A DNA stretch of 64,000 nt, taken from positions 62,001-126,000 of the forward strand of contig NZ_JAGGOG010000020.1 of assembly GCF_018614655.1 (NCBI RefSeq), read 5' to 3'. The translations under genes and the position numbers were made by a program. This document shows positions 34,413-43,629 of the stretch, one piece after another. The notes beneath the pieces were generated by a model. It ran no database searches and was not told the origin of the DNA. It saw only the letters and a list, made by a program, of their open reading frames with translations. This DNA is from Pseudomonas fluorescens (GTDB taxonomy: Bacteria; Pseudomonadota; Gammaproteobacteria; Pseudomonadales; Pseudomonadaceae). How positions within the stretch are numbered: the stretch's first letter is position 1; each line of letters opens with the position of its first letter.

Positions 34413-35398
34413 AAACCCACGTCCAGCACCACATTGTCGATGTACGTTCCGCCTGGTGGGGTGTTCTGGTCGGTATAGATCCTGGCGTTGTAGTTGAAGA
34501 TCTGGCTACCGGTACCCAGGCCATTGCCCGGATTGACCTCAGCGGTGGAGCTGGCGCGGCGCGCCGTCGACACACTGCCCCAACGGGTAGTAGTGGCGCT
34601 CTTGAAGATGTCATAAGCCAGCAGGTTACTGCCGGAGATCATCTGTCGCCGCCCGCCCACACTTACCGGGTTCTGGCCATCACTCAAGCCCACGGTGTAG
34701 GCACTGCCCTTGGTGCAGGCGATGTTGATGGTCTGGCCGGTCACCGCGGCGAAGCCACTGACCACCGGTGCGCTGCCAAAACTGATATTGGGCGCGGTGA
34801 TCTGGCAGTCGTTGGTCACGGTCATGCTGACAGTCAGACTGGCGGTGCCGGTACCGATATCCCGCAATATGCAAAGCGAGCCAACCCCCAGTGCCGAGCA
34901 ATAGTTCCAGCTCCAGAAGATACTCAACGTCTCGCTGTAGACCCCGGCCGCAACGTTACTGCCCGTAATGCTGCTCAGGTAGATCGGTACGGTCTTGTTG
35001 CCTGGCCCGGAGACCAGCCCCAGGCTTTGGGCAATGTTGTTGCTGGCAAAGTCGAACTGGGCCCCGCGGGTGATCGGAAAACTGGTGCTGTTATTGGCAT
35101 AAATCGTATAACCGATGACATCACCCGTGGGGCCGACCATGCCGCTGGTGGCCGAGGTGATCGTCGCATAGAAGTGATCGCTGGCCGCCAGCAAGGAGAT
35201 CAGCGTAGGCCCGCATCTCAGGCCGGCATTGGTGGTGGAACTGGCCTGGGCCGCCGTGCGCACCGTCATCGAACTCACCAGGCCGAAGCCCACCGGCACG
35301 GTCGACACCACCGAGCAAGCCGCCTGCACCTGTGCCGCGAAACCCAGGCTTGCCAGCAACGCCAGTGAGTACAACCCTTGCTTGAACCGCACGTCCAC
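34409..35398 (-). CDS. csuE: Archaic pilus tip adhesin (two SCPU domains)
   Basis: Exported protein of 329 residues, last gene of the pilus operon. A signal peptide ends near VQAAC. Two spore-coat-U (SCPU) domains follow, about 27-170 and 180-329; the second looks like a pilin domain (NDCQITAPNISFGSAPVV). The N-terminal domain is the adhesive half, as in CsuE, which binds hydrophobic surfaces. Domain layout and last place after the usher support the call. Confidence 0.88.
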   Translation of the reverse strand: MDVRFKQGLYSLALLASLGFAAQVQAACSVVSTVPVGFGLVSSMTVRTAAQASSTTNAGLRCGPTLISLLAASDHFYATITSATSGMVGPTGDVIGYTIYANNSTSFPITRGAQFDFASNNIAQSLGLVSGPGNKTVPIYLSSITGSNVAAGVYSETLSIFWSWNYCSALGVGSLCILRDIGTGTASLTVSMTVTNDCQITAPNISFGSAPVVSGFAAVTGQTINIACTKGSAYTVGLSDGQNPVSVGGRRQMISGSNLLAYDIFKSATTTRWGSVSTARRASSTAEVNPGNGLGTGSQIFNYNARIYTDQNTPPGGTYIDNVVLDVGF

Positions 35399-35409
35399 AC
35401 TCCTTCACG

Positions 35410-37797
35410 TTATTGACAAACCAGAGGGCCGATCAGCGGCACCTGCTCCTGCTTGATATCCAGGTCGAACGTCGCCTGGCAGGTATGACCCTCCCCCACG
35501 GTCACCCGCAACGTGTTGTGCTCCGCCAGACCCTCCAGATAGACCAGGCCATCCCAGCCCACCATCGCCTGCGCACCGCTTTGCTCATGCTGCACCAGGC
35601 TGCCCAGGGGCAGATCCTGGTGCTGGGTATCCACCAGCGTGATGCTGGCCGCAATGACCCGGCGCACCGCAAACTCCAGCACATAGCCACTGCCGCGACG
35701 AACCGCGACGCGTTGTTCAACCTTCGGGGTTTGCACGTTGGATGGCAGGTTCAACGGGTCGATTTCATACTTGGCGCGGTAATAGGCGCTGCTCCAGGGC
35801 ACCAGCAAATGCCCGTTGCGGTCGGTTTCTCCTACCTTCTGGTTCTCGTAGAGCACCGGTACACCGGCAAAACCATCGGTACTGACCACCACAAAGGCGT
35901 CATTGACCCGATTGGCGGCGAAGACTTGCTTGTCCATCCACACCAGCGAGCCACTGGCATCCGCCCAACGGGTTTGTGCATCGCTGCTGCCATACACGCC
36001 AGCCTGCAATTGCACCGACTGCAAGCGCCACGTCAGGTCGGCCTGGCGATAGGCCGGACCATCGCCATGGGCGTAGCCGAGGTTGTAGCCCACACCGCCG
36101 TCGGTGGGGACCGCACGGCTGTAGTTGACCCGCTGACGGTTTTCCCCGGCCTTGCTGCGCTCATTGCTCAGGCTCAAACTGCCGTACATGTCGAAAGGAA
36201 CCACCAATTGCGCCTGCATGGCCCAGTTGCTGTCGCCGATCTCGCGGTTGGCAGACAAGTAGAAACTGGTGTTGTGCCACAGCTGTTTACTCCAGGTCAG
36301 GTTCAACAGCCGTGTGCGTGAATCATCGGCCGCCTGCACATCGAAATAGCCGGCGCCGATGCTGCCGTAGGTGTCCAGGTTCAGACTCAGGGTCACCTGT
36401 TCGCTGCGCTTGCTGAGACTGGCGTAAGGCGTGTCGATCAGAGTCAAGTCGGCGTACTGGTCACGGCGCTGCATCCGCTGGTACGACAGGCTGTAACGCT
36501 GGCTGCTGTACTGATAGCCCAGGCTCAACTGCTGGCCTTTCTCGCCCTCGAATTGGCTTTGGCTGATAGCCGTGTTGAGCACGCCAAAGTTGCCCAACCG
36601 CAGGTTGCCGCCCAACCCGCCCAGGGTCAGGGAACTGGAAGCTTCGGCATGGCTCTCCAGGGTGAAGGTGTCTGATAGACCGTAACGAAAACTGCCGCTG
36701 GCCACGCCCGACCCATAGCCAAAATCCTTCACGGTGTAGTCCCGACGCAGATTACCGGCGGCCACCGAAAAATCCGACAACCCCTTTTGCAGCAACGTAC
36801 TGGTGACGTAGAACGGCACGGTGGTCGAGACCTGCCTACCCAAGGCATCCGTTGTAACCACCACCGCTTCGCCCGCACCGTTGATAAACGGAATATTGGT
36901 CAAGGTGTAGGGCCCTGGCTGCAGGTCGGCACTGCTGGATTTATAGCCGTTGATAAACAAGTCCACCGACGACGGCACGGCGGCCTCACCAGCGAACTGT
37001 GGCAAGGGGTAGGTCACCAAGTCCGGGCGTACGGCAAAGTCCCGAGACAGTTGCACGCCACCCAGGCGCACCGAACTGCTCCAGGGCAATGCGCCGCTGA
37101 TCACGTCGCCGGCCTCGTAAGTCAGCAGGCGCTCATCGTCGGAGAAACGCCAGGTGGTGTCATAGCGCCGGTAGCCATTGTTGAGCGTACTGCCTTCCAC
37201 CTGGGAGCCAATGGCGCTGCGGTATTGGCCGGTGTTGGACAGAGTGCCCCAGGTATCAAACAGCCGGAGTTCATTCCAGACGGCCAGATAGGTGCCGCTG
37301 TCGTCGGTGTCATTGAGGTAGGCGTCATAGTTGAGCAAGGCACCAAAACTGGTCATCGCCTGGGTGCGCGGGTAGTTGTTGCGGTTGCCGATGAACTGAT
37401 CCGGCAACCAGGCCGGTGGCACATCCAATAGCAAACGCTGGCCCTGGCTGTCGTAGTCGGCGTGCAGCCCGGAGAGGCTGTCGAGGGCGACTTCTTCACC
37501 GACGCCCGCCGGCAGCTTCATACCGACATCCCGCAAGGTGGCCGCAGGTAGAAACAACCGCCCGGCACGCTGATTGACAGCGACCACCCGGCCGGTGTCG
37601 AGTTGATTGACCACCAGTCCCAAAAACAACTGTGCATCGGCAATAGCCTCCATATTGCCGGGGGGCGGCGGCAACGCGGTGGCCACGCCTTGCGACGCAA
37701 ACACCAGGCCATACAGACCACTCACCACCAACACCAAACGCCACAGATAACGAGCCCCGACATGGCTCACCAAGGCTTTGTGTCCTTCACTGGACAT
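35410..37797 (-). CDS. csuD: Outer-membrane usher of the archaic pilus
   Basis: Usher of 795 residues: a signal sequence, an N-terminal subunit-binding domain, a 24-strand barrel interrupted by the plug, and two C-terminal domains. The conserved PFYVTSTLLQKGLSDFSVAAG segment in the barrel and the final cysteine pair (CQATFDLDIK ... PLVCQ) are typical of FimD/CsuD ushers. The ATG at 37797 has an AGGA five bases upstream; one at 37803 is possible. Secretes and assembles the subunits encoded upstream. Confidence 0.92.
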   Translation of the reverse strand: MSSEGHKALVSHVGARYLWRLVLVVSGLYGLVFASQGVATALPPPPGNMEAIADAQLFLGLVVNQLDTGRVVAVNQRAGRLFLPAATLRDVGMKLPAGVGEEVALDSLSGLHADYDSQGQRLLLDVPPAWLPDQFIGNRNNYPRTQAMTSFGALLNYDAYLNDTDDSGTYLAVWNELRLFDTWGTLSNTGQYRSAIGSQVEGSTLNNGYRRYDTTWRFSDDERLLTYEAGDVISGALPWSSSVRLGGVQLSRDFAVRPDLVTYPLPQFAGEAAVPSSVDLFINGYKSSSADLQPGPYTLTNIPFINGAGEAVVVTTDALGRQVSTTVPFYVTSTLLQKGLSDFSVAAGNLRRDYTVKDFGYGSGVASGSFRYGLSDTFTLESHAEASSSLTLGGLGGNLRLGNFGVLNTAISQSQFEGEKGQQLSLGYQYSSQRYSLSYQRMQRRDQYADLTLIDTPYASLSKRSEQVTLSLNLDTYGSIGAGYFDVQAADDSRTRLLNLTWSKQLWHNTSFYLSANREIGDSNWAMQAQLVVPFDMYGSLSLSNERSKAGENRQRVNYSRAVPTDGGVGYNLGYAHGDGPAYRQADLTWRLQSVQLQAGVYGSSDAQTRWADASGSLVWMDKQVFAANRVNDAFVVVSTDGFAGVPVLYENQKVGETDRNGHLLVPWSSAYYRAKYEIDPLNLPSNVQTPKVEQRVAVRRGSGYVLEFAVRRVIAASITLVDTQHQDLPLGSLVQHEQSGAQAMVGWDGLVYLEGLAEHNTLRVTVGEGHTCQATFDLDIKQEQVPLIGPLVCQ

Positions 37798-37851
37798 CTC
37801 CATCCTATTGAAACCAGGGACTGCTCCTGCATCACGCCCCAGGCCGTTGCC

Positions 37852-38637
37852 TTACCGCCCCGGCGCTATGTTCTCCACATTTGTTGCTCCGTTGATCCTG
37901 ACCTGTAACGGCTGGTCGGCCGGCACCGTATCAGGAATCGGCCAGCGCATGGTCGCGCCGGGCAACACGTATCCCAGCAAACCGTCCACGAGGGGACGAG
38001 GCTGGCTGCCCTGCTTGAACGCGGCGTCGGTCAGGCGCGCATGCACTGCGCCCTGGTTGCGCATTTCCACATAGTTACGCCCGGCGACAGTGACCTTTTT
38101 CCAGCTCAGATCTGGCTTGCCCGCGCCTTTCGGGTCCCGCTGACGGGTGCTGTCATCCTTGCTCCACAGCCCCGGGCCATAGGCGAACAAGGGCACCGAA
38201 TAGCGCATCTGAAAGCGGATGGCAGCGGCCGTCTTGCCATCGGCCGATGGCGCAACCGGCGTTGCCGAAGGGATTTCATCGATGATGATCCGATAGGCCA
38301 ATTCCTGGCCCGGCGGCACTTCCCGGGTGCGGGTCAGGCGCACCAGTTGCTTCTGCCCCGGTTCAATCTTGGCCACCGGCGGGCTACCAATCACGTCGCG
38401 CTGGTTCTGGTATTGATCATCAAACCCGCTCTGGCTCCAGGCAAACACCCGGATTTGCAGGTTGGCCGTTTCGGTACCACGGTTCTCCAGCCACAACGCG
38501 CTGGCCTGTTGATCCGCTTCCAGCACCGGATCAATCGGCCAGATCAGCACTGAGCTCGCGGCCTGAACCTTTCCTACGCCCAGCGCCACCAGCCCGAAAA
38601 AACCTGCAACCCATAACCGCCGGGAAGCTGAATACAT
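37852..38637 (-). CDS. csuC: Pilus assembly chaperone
   Basis: Periplasmic chaperone of 261 residues with two immunoglobulin-like domains. The signal peptide ends near VQAAS. The conserved SVLIWPIDPVLEADQQASALWLENRG strand in two parts opens domain 1, and VRLTRTREVPPGQELAYRIIIDEIP contains the PxGxExxYRI signature. It donates strands to the SCPU subunits. The ATG at 38637 has an AGGAG RBS and is preferred to a GTG nine bases upstream. Confidence 0.92.
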   Translation of the reverse strand: MYSASRRLWVAGFFGLVALGVGKVQAASSVLIWPIDPVLEADQQASALWLENRGTETANLQIRVFAWSQSGFDDQYQNQRDVIGSPPVAKIEPGQKQLVRLTRTREVPPGQELAYRIIIDEIPSATPVAPSADGKTAAAIRFQMRYSVPLFAYGPGLWSKDDSTRQRDPKGAGKPDLSWKKVTVAGRNYVEMRNQGAVHARLTDAAFKQGSQPRPLVDGLLGYVLPGATMRWPIPDTVPADQPLQVRINGATNVENIAPGR

Positions 38638-38663
38638 AGACCCCACTCCTTATGCCAATCGCC

Positions 38664-39164
38664 TTACCACGACAGCTGCACCTGCAGCACGTCGCTGTAC
38701 GTCCCCCCAGGCTGGTTACCCGGCAGCTGCACCCGGCCGTATATCGGCAGGGTAATGGTGTTGGCGTTACTGTAAGCCACGCTGACACTTTGGCTGACTC
38801 CCAGGCTCTGGCTCAGGGCCGCGTCCTGAAATAGCTGATACGCAACCAGGGCACCGCCGCTATTGAGCTGCATATGCCGGCCGCTGCTGTTGTGCAACCC
38901 CCCGTCGACGCTCATGTTCAGGGTGACCCCCGGTGTACATTGCAAGGTCACCCCACCACTCAGCGCCACGGACACCGTGCTGGTGGACAACGCCGAATAA
39001 GTGCCGAAGGTCAGGCTGCCGTAGTTCGACCCGCCGCCCACCACCAGGCAACCTGGGGTAATCGTCGCGCTGACCTGGAATGTCTGGCTGGTGACCGCCA
39101 ACAGCGACAACGGCATCCCCCAGCCGATAACCACCGCCGCTGTCGTATACCAAACGCCCTTCAT
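38664..39164 (-). CDS. SCPU-domain pilus subunit
   Basis: Exported subunit of 166 residues with a signal peptide (about 1-23) and one spore-coat-U domain. GCLVVGGGSNYGSLTFGTYS and the C-terminal PGGTYSDVLQVQLSW mark the family. It is the fourth of four subunit genes and lies 18-26 bases before the chaperone gene, where csuB lies in Acinetobacter. A minor subunit is likely. Confidence 0.85.
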   Translation of the reverse strand: MKGVWYTTAAVVIGWGMPLSLLAVTSQTFQVSATITPGCLVVGGGSNYGSLTFGTYSALSTSTVSVALSGGVTLQCTPGVTLNMSVDGGLHNSSGRHMQLNSGGALVAYQLFQDAALSQSLGVSQSVSVAYSNANTITLPIYGRVQLPGNQPGGTYSDVLQVQLSW

Positions 39165-39168
39165 GACC

Positions 39169-39705
39169 TTAGAACGTCAGTTGCACGGATACCGTATCGG
39201 TGTAAGTACCGGCCGGCAGCCCCGTCTTGCCCACAGCTTGACCATAGAGATTCACGGTTTGCGCCACACCCGTGCTCGCCCCCACATTGATCGTTCCGTT
39301 AATCGCCAGCAGCGTCGAATGCCCGGAATCGGTGTAGAAGTCATAGGGCACATAATTGGCAACGCCGTCGTACAGTGCCCGGGTCCTGCCCGTCGATAGA
39401 CCGTCATGGGCGCCCGCGCCCACGGTGATCACCGGCGAGGTGCCCGAAGAACACTGAATGGACAAGGCCCCACCGCCGCCGCCCAACACTTGGCCGGAGG
39501 CCGTGGTGAACTGACTGTCGGTGGTACCAAAGTTGAGCGCACCGAAGTTCAAACCTGTGGTACCGCCCGCACCATTGACCAGGCAACTGTTGGTCAGGAT
39601 CAATGTCGAGGTGATCTGCCCCGTCACGGTGGTCGCCGCCTGCGCGCTGGACGCCAACACCAGCGCCATCAGCGGAACGCCTATTTTCCAGACAAGTGCA
39701 TGCAT
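39169..39705 (-). CDS. SCPU-domain pilus subunit, best candidate for the major pilin
   Basis: Exported subunit of 178 residues. The signal peptide ends at SSAQA-A. Its SCPU domain (NSCLVNGAGGTTGLNFGALNF, then PAGTYTDTVSVQLTF at the end) is glycine- and threonine-rich, like CsuA/B, the shaft subunit. The ATG at 39705 is five bases from a GAGGAGA RBS, the strongest in the operon, which fits a highly made pilin. The major-subunit role is inferred. Confidence 0.83.
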   Translation of the reverse strand: MHALVWKIGVPLMALVLASSAQAATTVTGQITSTLILTNSCLVNGAGGTTGLNFGALNFGTTDSQFTTASGQVLGGGGGALSIQCSSGTSPVITVGAGAHDGLSTGRTRALYDGVANYVPYDFYTDSGHSTLLAINGTINVGASTGVAQTVNLYGQAVGKTGLPAGTYTDTVSVQLTF

Positions 39706-39722
39706 GATGTTCTCCTCATGGT

Positions 39723-40262
39723 TTACCAATCCAGTGTCACCGTCAGGGTGTCTGTGTAGACCCCGGTCGGTAAGGCTCTGGTATTCGCCATCACAGAGCC
39801 GAATACCGGAATCGGTATTTGTTTGCCCTTGGTCACGACGAAATTACGTTGTTGGCCGATGCTGTAGGTAGTGCGACCGGAAGCATCGGCAGACAGGCTG
39901 TAGGGAATGGTTTGCCGACCGTTGCTCAACCGCCGGGTATTGCCGTCGCCATGGGCACCGCCGTCGATGGTCACAGTGAAGCTACTGACCGCAGGGTTGC
40001 AGGACACCGCCAACGGAGCCTTTTCATAGTCACTGACCTCGGCACTCAAGCGGTTCTCCCAGGTCGGACCGTGGCTGCCGAAATCCAGCACCGCCACCCC
40101 ACCGTCCGGGCTGACCGGGGCGCTGTCAGTGCCTTTGCTCACTTCGCAACTGGCGCTAATCACCAGCCGCGCATGAATCTGCCCGCTGACCGCCGCCCGG
40201 GCGTCATCTGCCAGCAGCAACAGGCCGCCCATGACCACCAGGGCCAAGCACCGGGCTACCAT
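39723..40262 (-). CDS. SCPU-domain pilus subunit
   Basis: Exported subunit of 179 residues: a signal peptide (about 1-23, after ADDARA) and one SCPU domain ending in PTGVYTDTLTVTLDW. It overlaps the upstream subunit gene by seven bases, so the two are coupled. Probably a minor subunit. Confidence 0.83.
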   Translation of the reverse strand: MVARCLALVVMGGLLLLADDARAAVSGQIHARLVISASCEVSKGTDSAPVSPDGGVAVLDFGSHGPTWENRLSAEVSDYEKAPLAVSCNPAVSSFTVTIDGGAHGDGNTRRLSNGRQTIPYSLSADASGRTTYSIGQQRNFVVTKGKQIPIPVFGSVMANTRALPTGVYTDTLTVTLDW

Positions 40263-40786
40263 GTCACCGTCACCTTGAGCAGGTCGGAATAACGCCCAAC
40301 CCGGGGAATCTCCTGGAGCGGCTCGATACGCCCGTAGAGTGGCAAATCCACCGAGCCTGAATCCGGTACACGACCGCTGACCGGCACATCCACAGCTAAA
40401 GGGATTCGCCGGGCGGCGTCGGTATAAATGCGGTAAGGAATGGGTTTACTGCTTGAAGAGGTCATAGCGGCCAGGTAACGCACCTCGCCTACACCACCGT
40501 GCAAGCCGCCATCGACGCGCACCTGATAAGGCGTATCCGGGTTGCACTCCAGGCGTGGTTGGCGTTGACTGATCAGCGCGGCACTCAGCGGGCCTGCGGG
40601 GTCATCCAGGCGCGGGCCACTGCCAAAATCCAGCACCCCGAGTTGTTCGATACCCGCACGACGAGTAGTACCCACCAATTGGCAACCACGCTGCACGTCA
40701 ATACGCACCTCCACCTGGAGCTGTGCGCCATAAACCGTGTCGCAGAGCATCATGCTCATGATTGCCAGGACCGCGTGTATCTTCAC
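40256..40786 (-). CDS. SCPU-domain pilus subunit, first gene of the operon
   Basis: Exported subunit of 176 residues that starts at a GTG (MKIHAVLAIMSMMLCDTVYG signal) with an AAGGA RBS eight bases upstream. The frame is open to 40876 but the extra residues do not look like a signal. The SCPU domain (GCQLVGTTRRAGIEQLGVLDF to RYSDLLKVTVTW) is more divergent than in the others. Promoter elements could not be identified. Confidence 0.8.
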   Translation of the reverse strand: MKIHAVLAIMSMMLCDTVYGAQLQVEVRIDVQRGCQLVGTTRRAGIEQLGVLDFGSGPRLDDPAGPLSAALISQRQPRLECNPDTPYQVRVDGGLHGGVGEVRYLAAMTSSSSKPIPYRIYTDAARRIPLAVDVPVSGRVPDSGSVDLPLYGRIEPLQEIPRVGRYSDLLKVTVTW

Positions 40787-40927
40787 TGCCCCAATCCTTG
40801 TATAGGGGGGATTACTGAGTATGAGGTTAGTCTCTCGGCGGGAATCTGCCAGCTGGATCAGATACTTGCCGAGCATCCTCGCAGCACGGGGATCTAAACT
40901 TCTTCTCCCCTACGCACAGTCGCTGTT

Positions 40928-40948
40928 TGTGGCGAGCGGGCTTGCCAC
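40928..40948. repeat. REP fragment
   Basis: A short hairpin, GTGGCGAGCGGGCTTGCCAC, is the core of the family seen at 1262-1391, lacking its tail. It lies in the 231-base gap between the pilus operon and zapE; nothing else is evident there. Confidence 0.7.
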
Positions 40949-41017
40949 ACTCTCTATTGGTCAAAAAGTCCGTGCCGCTCTAAAGTGAGCGACCACCGAA
41001 ACACAGAGTGACTTGCA

Positions 41018-42153
41018 TTGGCCGCTTTACCGCCAACCCCCTCCTCCCGCACGCCCTTGATCAAGCGCCTGCTGGGCAAAAAACCCGACACCGGCAGTGA
41101 TCCGGCCATCCATCGGTTCTTCCAGGACAAGGCCCGCCAGCAGGGTTATACCCTCAGCCCTGGCCAACAGCAGGTCATCGAGACCATGGCCCGGCAATCC
41201 GCTCAGTTGCTGGCGGGTCGGGCCACCCGCAGCGTATACCTGCATGGCGCCGTCGGGCGGGGCAAAAGCTGGTTGCTGGATGGGTTTTTCCAGGCGCTGC
41301 CGATCGCCGAGAAGCGCCGAGTGCATTTCCACAACTTTTTTGCCCGTCTGCACCGGGGCATGTTCACCCATCGTCAACAACGTGATGCCCCGGGCAGCAC
41401 GCTGGACGAGTTGCTCGATGACTGCCGGGTGCTGTGCTTCGATGAATTCCACGTCCACGACATCGGCGATGCGATGCTCATCAATCGCTTGTTCAAGGCC
41501 TTGTTCCAGCGGGATGTCCTGCTACTGGTCACCTCCAATTACCCGCCCGAGGGCCTGCTGCCCAATCCTCTGTACCACCAGCGATTCAAACCGGTGATCG
41601 AGTTGATCAGCGCACAGATGGACGTCATGGAAGTCAGCGCCCCCCAGGACTACCGAAGCCTGGTCCAGGCCCATGCTGAACAACGTTTTACCCAGGGCTA
41701 TTTTGTCTGGCCCGCCAGCCAGGCGCAGCGCATCGCCCTGGGTTTACCTTCAGCGGATCTGCCGCCCTTGTCACTGACGGTCGGTGCTCGCCAGTTGACG
41801 GTGCGCGGGTGCCAGGAGCGCACCCTGGGTGTGACCTTCAGCGACCTGTGCGAACAGCCGACGGCCGTGATGGACTACCTGCACCTGTGTGAGGACTTCG
41901 ACCACTGGATCATCGACGGCCTGCCTGCCTGGGCGATTGCCCGATTGCGGTCCAGCAGCGCTTCATCAACCTGATCGACGTGCTTTACGACCAGGACAAA
42001 CACCTGATCCTGCTGGGTGAACAGCCACTGGACCACGCCTTGAGCGGCCATGCCATCGACTTGGCACGCACCCGTAGCCGGCTGGGGCAGTTGCACGTGG
42101 CAGGTCCAAGCGCATTTGAACACGACCCCATCCCCCCCAAGCCGCTATCATGA
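41018..42153 (+). pseudogene. zapE: ZapE/AFG1-like ATPase, frameshifted near its end
   Basis: AAA-type ATPase associated with cell division (ZapE family). The P-loop LHGAVGRGKSWLLD and the Walker B LCFDEFHVHD are intact. The frame is open from the TTG at 41018 to 41974, giving 318 residues, but the last 15 are out of family. The expected C terminus (CPIAVQQRFINLIDVLYDQD ...) continues in another frame and stops at 42153. One missing C at about 41929-41930 (GCCTGG for GCCCTGG) would restore a 378-residue protein. It is either a sequencing error or a real late truncation. It is probably a paralogue of the main zapE. Confidence 0.85.
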
Positions 42154-42193
42154 GCGCCTTTTACACCCCTCTTGCCGAGTGACCGCGCTGCTC

Positions 42194-43507
42194 ATGGATA
42201 CCCTTGCCCAACTCAAAGCTGGCCAGTTGGCTGGCGCTACCCGTCTGGATCTGTCTTGCGGGCTGACCGAATTCCCACGGGAAATTTTCGACCTGGCGGA
42301 CTCCCTGGAGATCCTCAACCTGAGCGGCAATGCCTTGAGCAGCCTGCCGGATGACCTGCATCGCCTGCGCCACCTGCGCATACTGTTCTGCTCGGACAAT
42401 GCCTTTACTGAAGTCCCGGAATGCCTGGGGCAATGCCAGCAGTTGAGCATGGTTGCGTTCAAGGCCAACCGTATCCACACAGTCAGCGCCGCGTCACTGC
42501 CGCCACTGTTGCGCTGGCTTATCCTGACCGACAACCAGATCAGCCACTTGCCAACGGCGCTGGGTGAACGTGCGCTGCTGCAAAAGCTGATGCTGGCGGG
42601 TAACCACCTTGAGCAACTGCCCGAAAGCCTGGCCAACTGCAAAAACCTGGAGCTGATCCGCATTGCCTCCAATCGCCTGACCCACCTGCCGGAATGGTTG
42701 CTGGCCCTGCCCAGCCTGACCTGGCTGGCCTACGCCGGCAATCCGGTGGAGATGGCTGTGGAGCTCGCCGGCAATGATTCGACGCCGAACATTCCCTGGT
42801 CGCAATTGGCCCTGGATCAGGTGCTGGGCGAAGGTGCTTCCGGGATCATTCGCCAGGCTTCCTGGACGCCGCCAAGCGGCCCGGCTCAGGCAGTCGCGGT
42901 CAAGTTGTACAAAGGCAGCATCACCAGCGACGGCTCACCGCTGCACGAAATGCAGGCCTGCATCGCTGCCGGCCAACATGCCAACCTGATCAAGGTTGAA
43001 GGACGGGTTGTCGACCATCCCGAGAACCAGGCAGCCTTGGTGATGCAGTTGATCGATCCGAGCTACCGCAACCTGGCAGCCTTGCCGAGCCTGGCCTCGT
43101 GTACCCGTGATATCTACGAACCAGGCACCCGCTTCAGCGCCGATGTGGCACTGCGCATTGCCCGTGGAATTGCCTCGGTCGCCGCCCATTTGCACCAGCA
43201 CGGCATCACCCACGGCGATTTGTACGGCCACAATATTTTGTGGAACGAGGCCGGTGATTGTCTGCTGGGGGATTTTGGTGCGGCATCGTTCCATGCCACG
43301 GCTGACAACCTGGAATCCAGAGCCTTGCAGCGTATTGAAGTGCGCGCGTTCGGAGTGTTACTGGGAGAGTTGCTGGAGCGGATTAACGGGGGGTTGAGTG
43401 AGGACAACCGCCAGCAACTGGAAGCATTGCGCGAACGTTGCTGCCAGCCGAATGTGCTGGCGCGGCCGGGGTTTGAGGAAGTAAAACGGTCTTTAGAACA
43501 CCACTGA
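42194..43507 (+). CDS. Leucine-rich-repeat protein kinase
   Basis: Cytosolic protein of 437 residues. About seven leucine-rich repeats fill 18-185 (for example LEILNLSGNALSSLPDDL). A eukaryotic-type kinase domain fills 205-437, with the glycine loop LGEGASG (211-217), VAVK with K237, the catalytic loop HGDLYGHN (H340-D342-N347) and DFG (360-362). All key residues are present, so activity is likely. The HRD arginine is glycine. There is no membrane segment. The ATG at 42194 is 40 bases after the repaired zapE stop. Targets are unknown. Confidence 0.88.
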   Translation: MDTLAQLKAGQLAGATRLDLSCGLTEFPREIFDLADSLEILNLSGNALSSLPDDLHRLRHLRILFCSDNAFTEVPECLGQCQQLSMVAFKANRIHTVSAASLPPLLRWLILTDNQISHLPTALGERALLQKLMLAGNHLEQLPESLANCKNLELIRIASNRLTHLPEWLLALPSLTWLAYAGNPVEMAVELAGNDSTPNIPWSQLALDQVLGEGASGIIRQASWTPPSGPAQAVAVKLYKGSITSDGSPLHEMQACIAAGQHANLIKVEGRVVDHPENQAALVMQLIDPSYRNLAALPSLASCTRDIYEPGTRFSADVALRIARGIASVAAHLHQHGITHGDLYGHNILWNEAGDCLLGDFGAASFHATADNLESRALQRIEVRAFGVLLGELLERINGGLSEDNRQQLEALRERCCQPNVLARPGFEEVKRSLEHH

Positions 43508-43511
43508 ACCC

Positions 43512-43602
43512 ATGTGGGAGCGGGCTTGCTCGCGAATGCGGTGGGTCAGCCACAAATGTATTGGCTGACACTACGCATTCGCGAGCAAGCCCGCTCCCAC
43601 AT
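43512..43602. repeat. REP pair in inverted orientation (second family)
   Basis: Arms of 29 bases at 43512-43540 and 43574-43602 share the core TGTGGGAGCGGGCTTGCTCG followed by CGAATGCG. Inner bases (GGTCAGCC/GGCTGAC) extend the stem. It sits between convergent genes and may act as a two-way terminator. The same core occurs at 46929-47019. Confidence 0.88.
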
Positions 43603-43629
43603 TTAGTCCAGGTTCACGTCACAAAGCAG

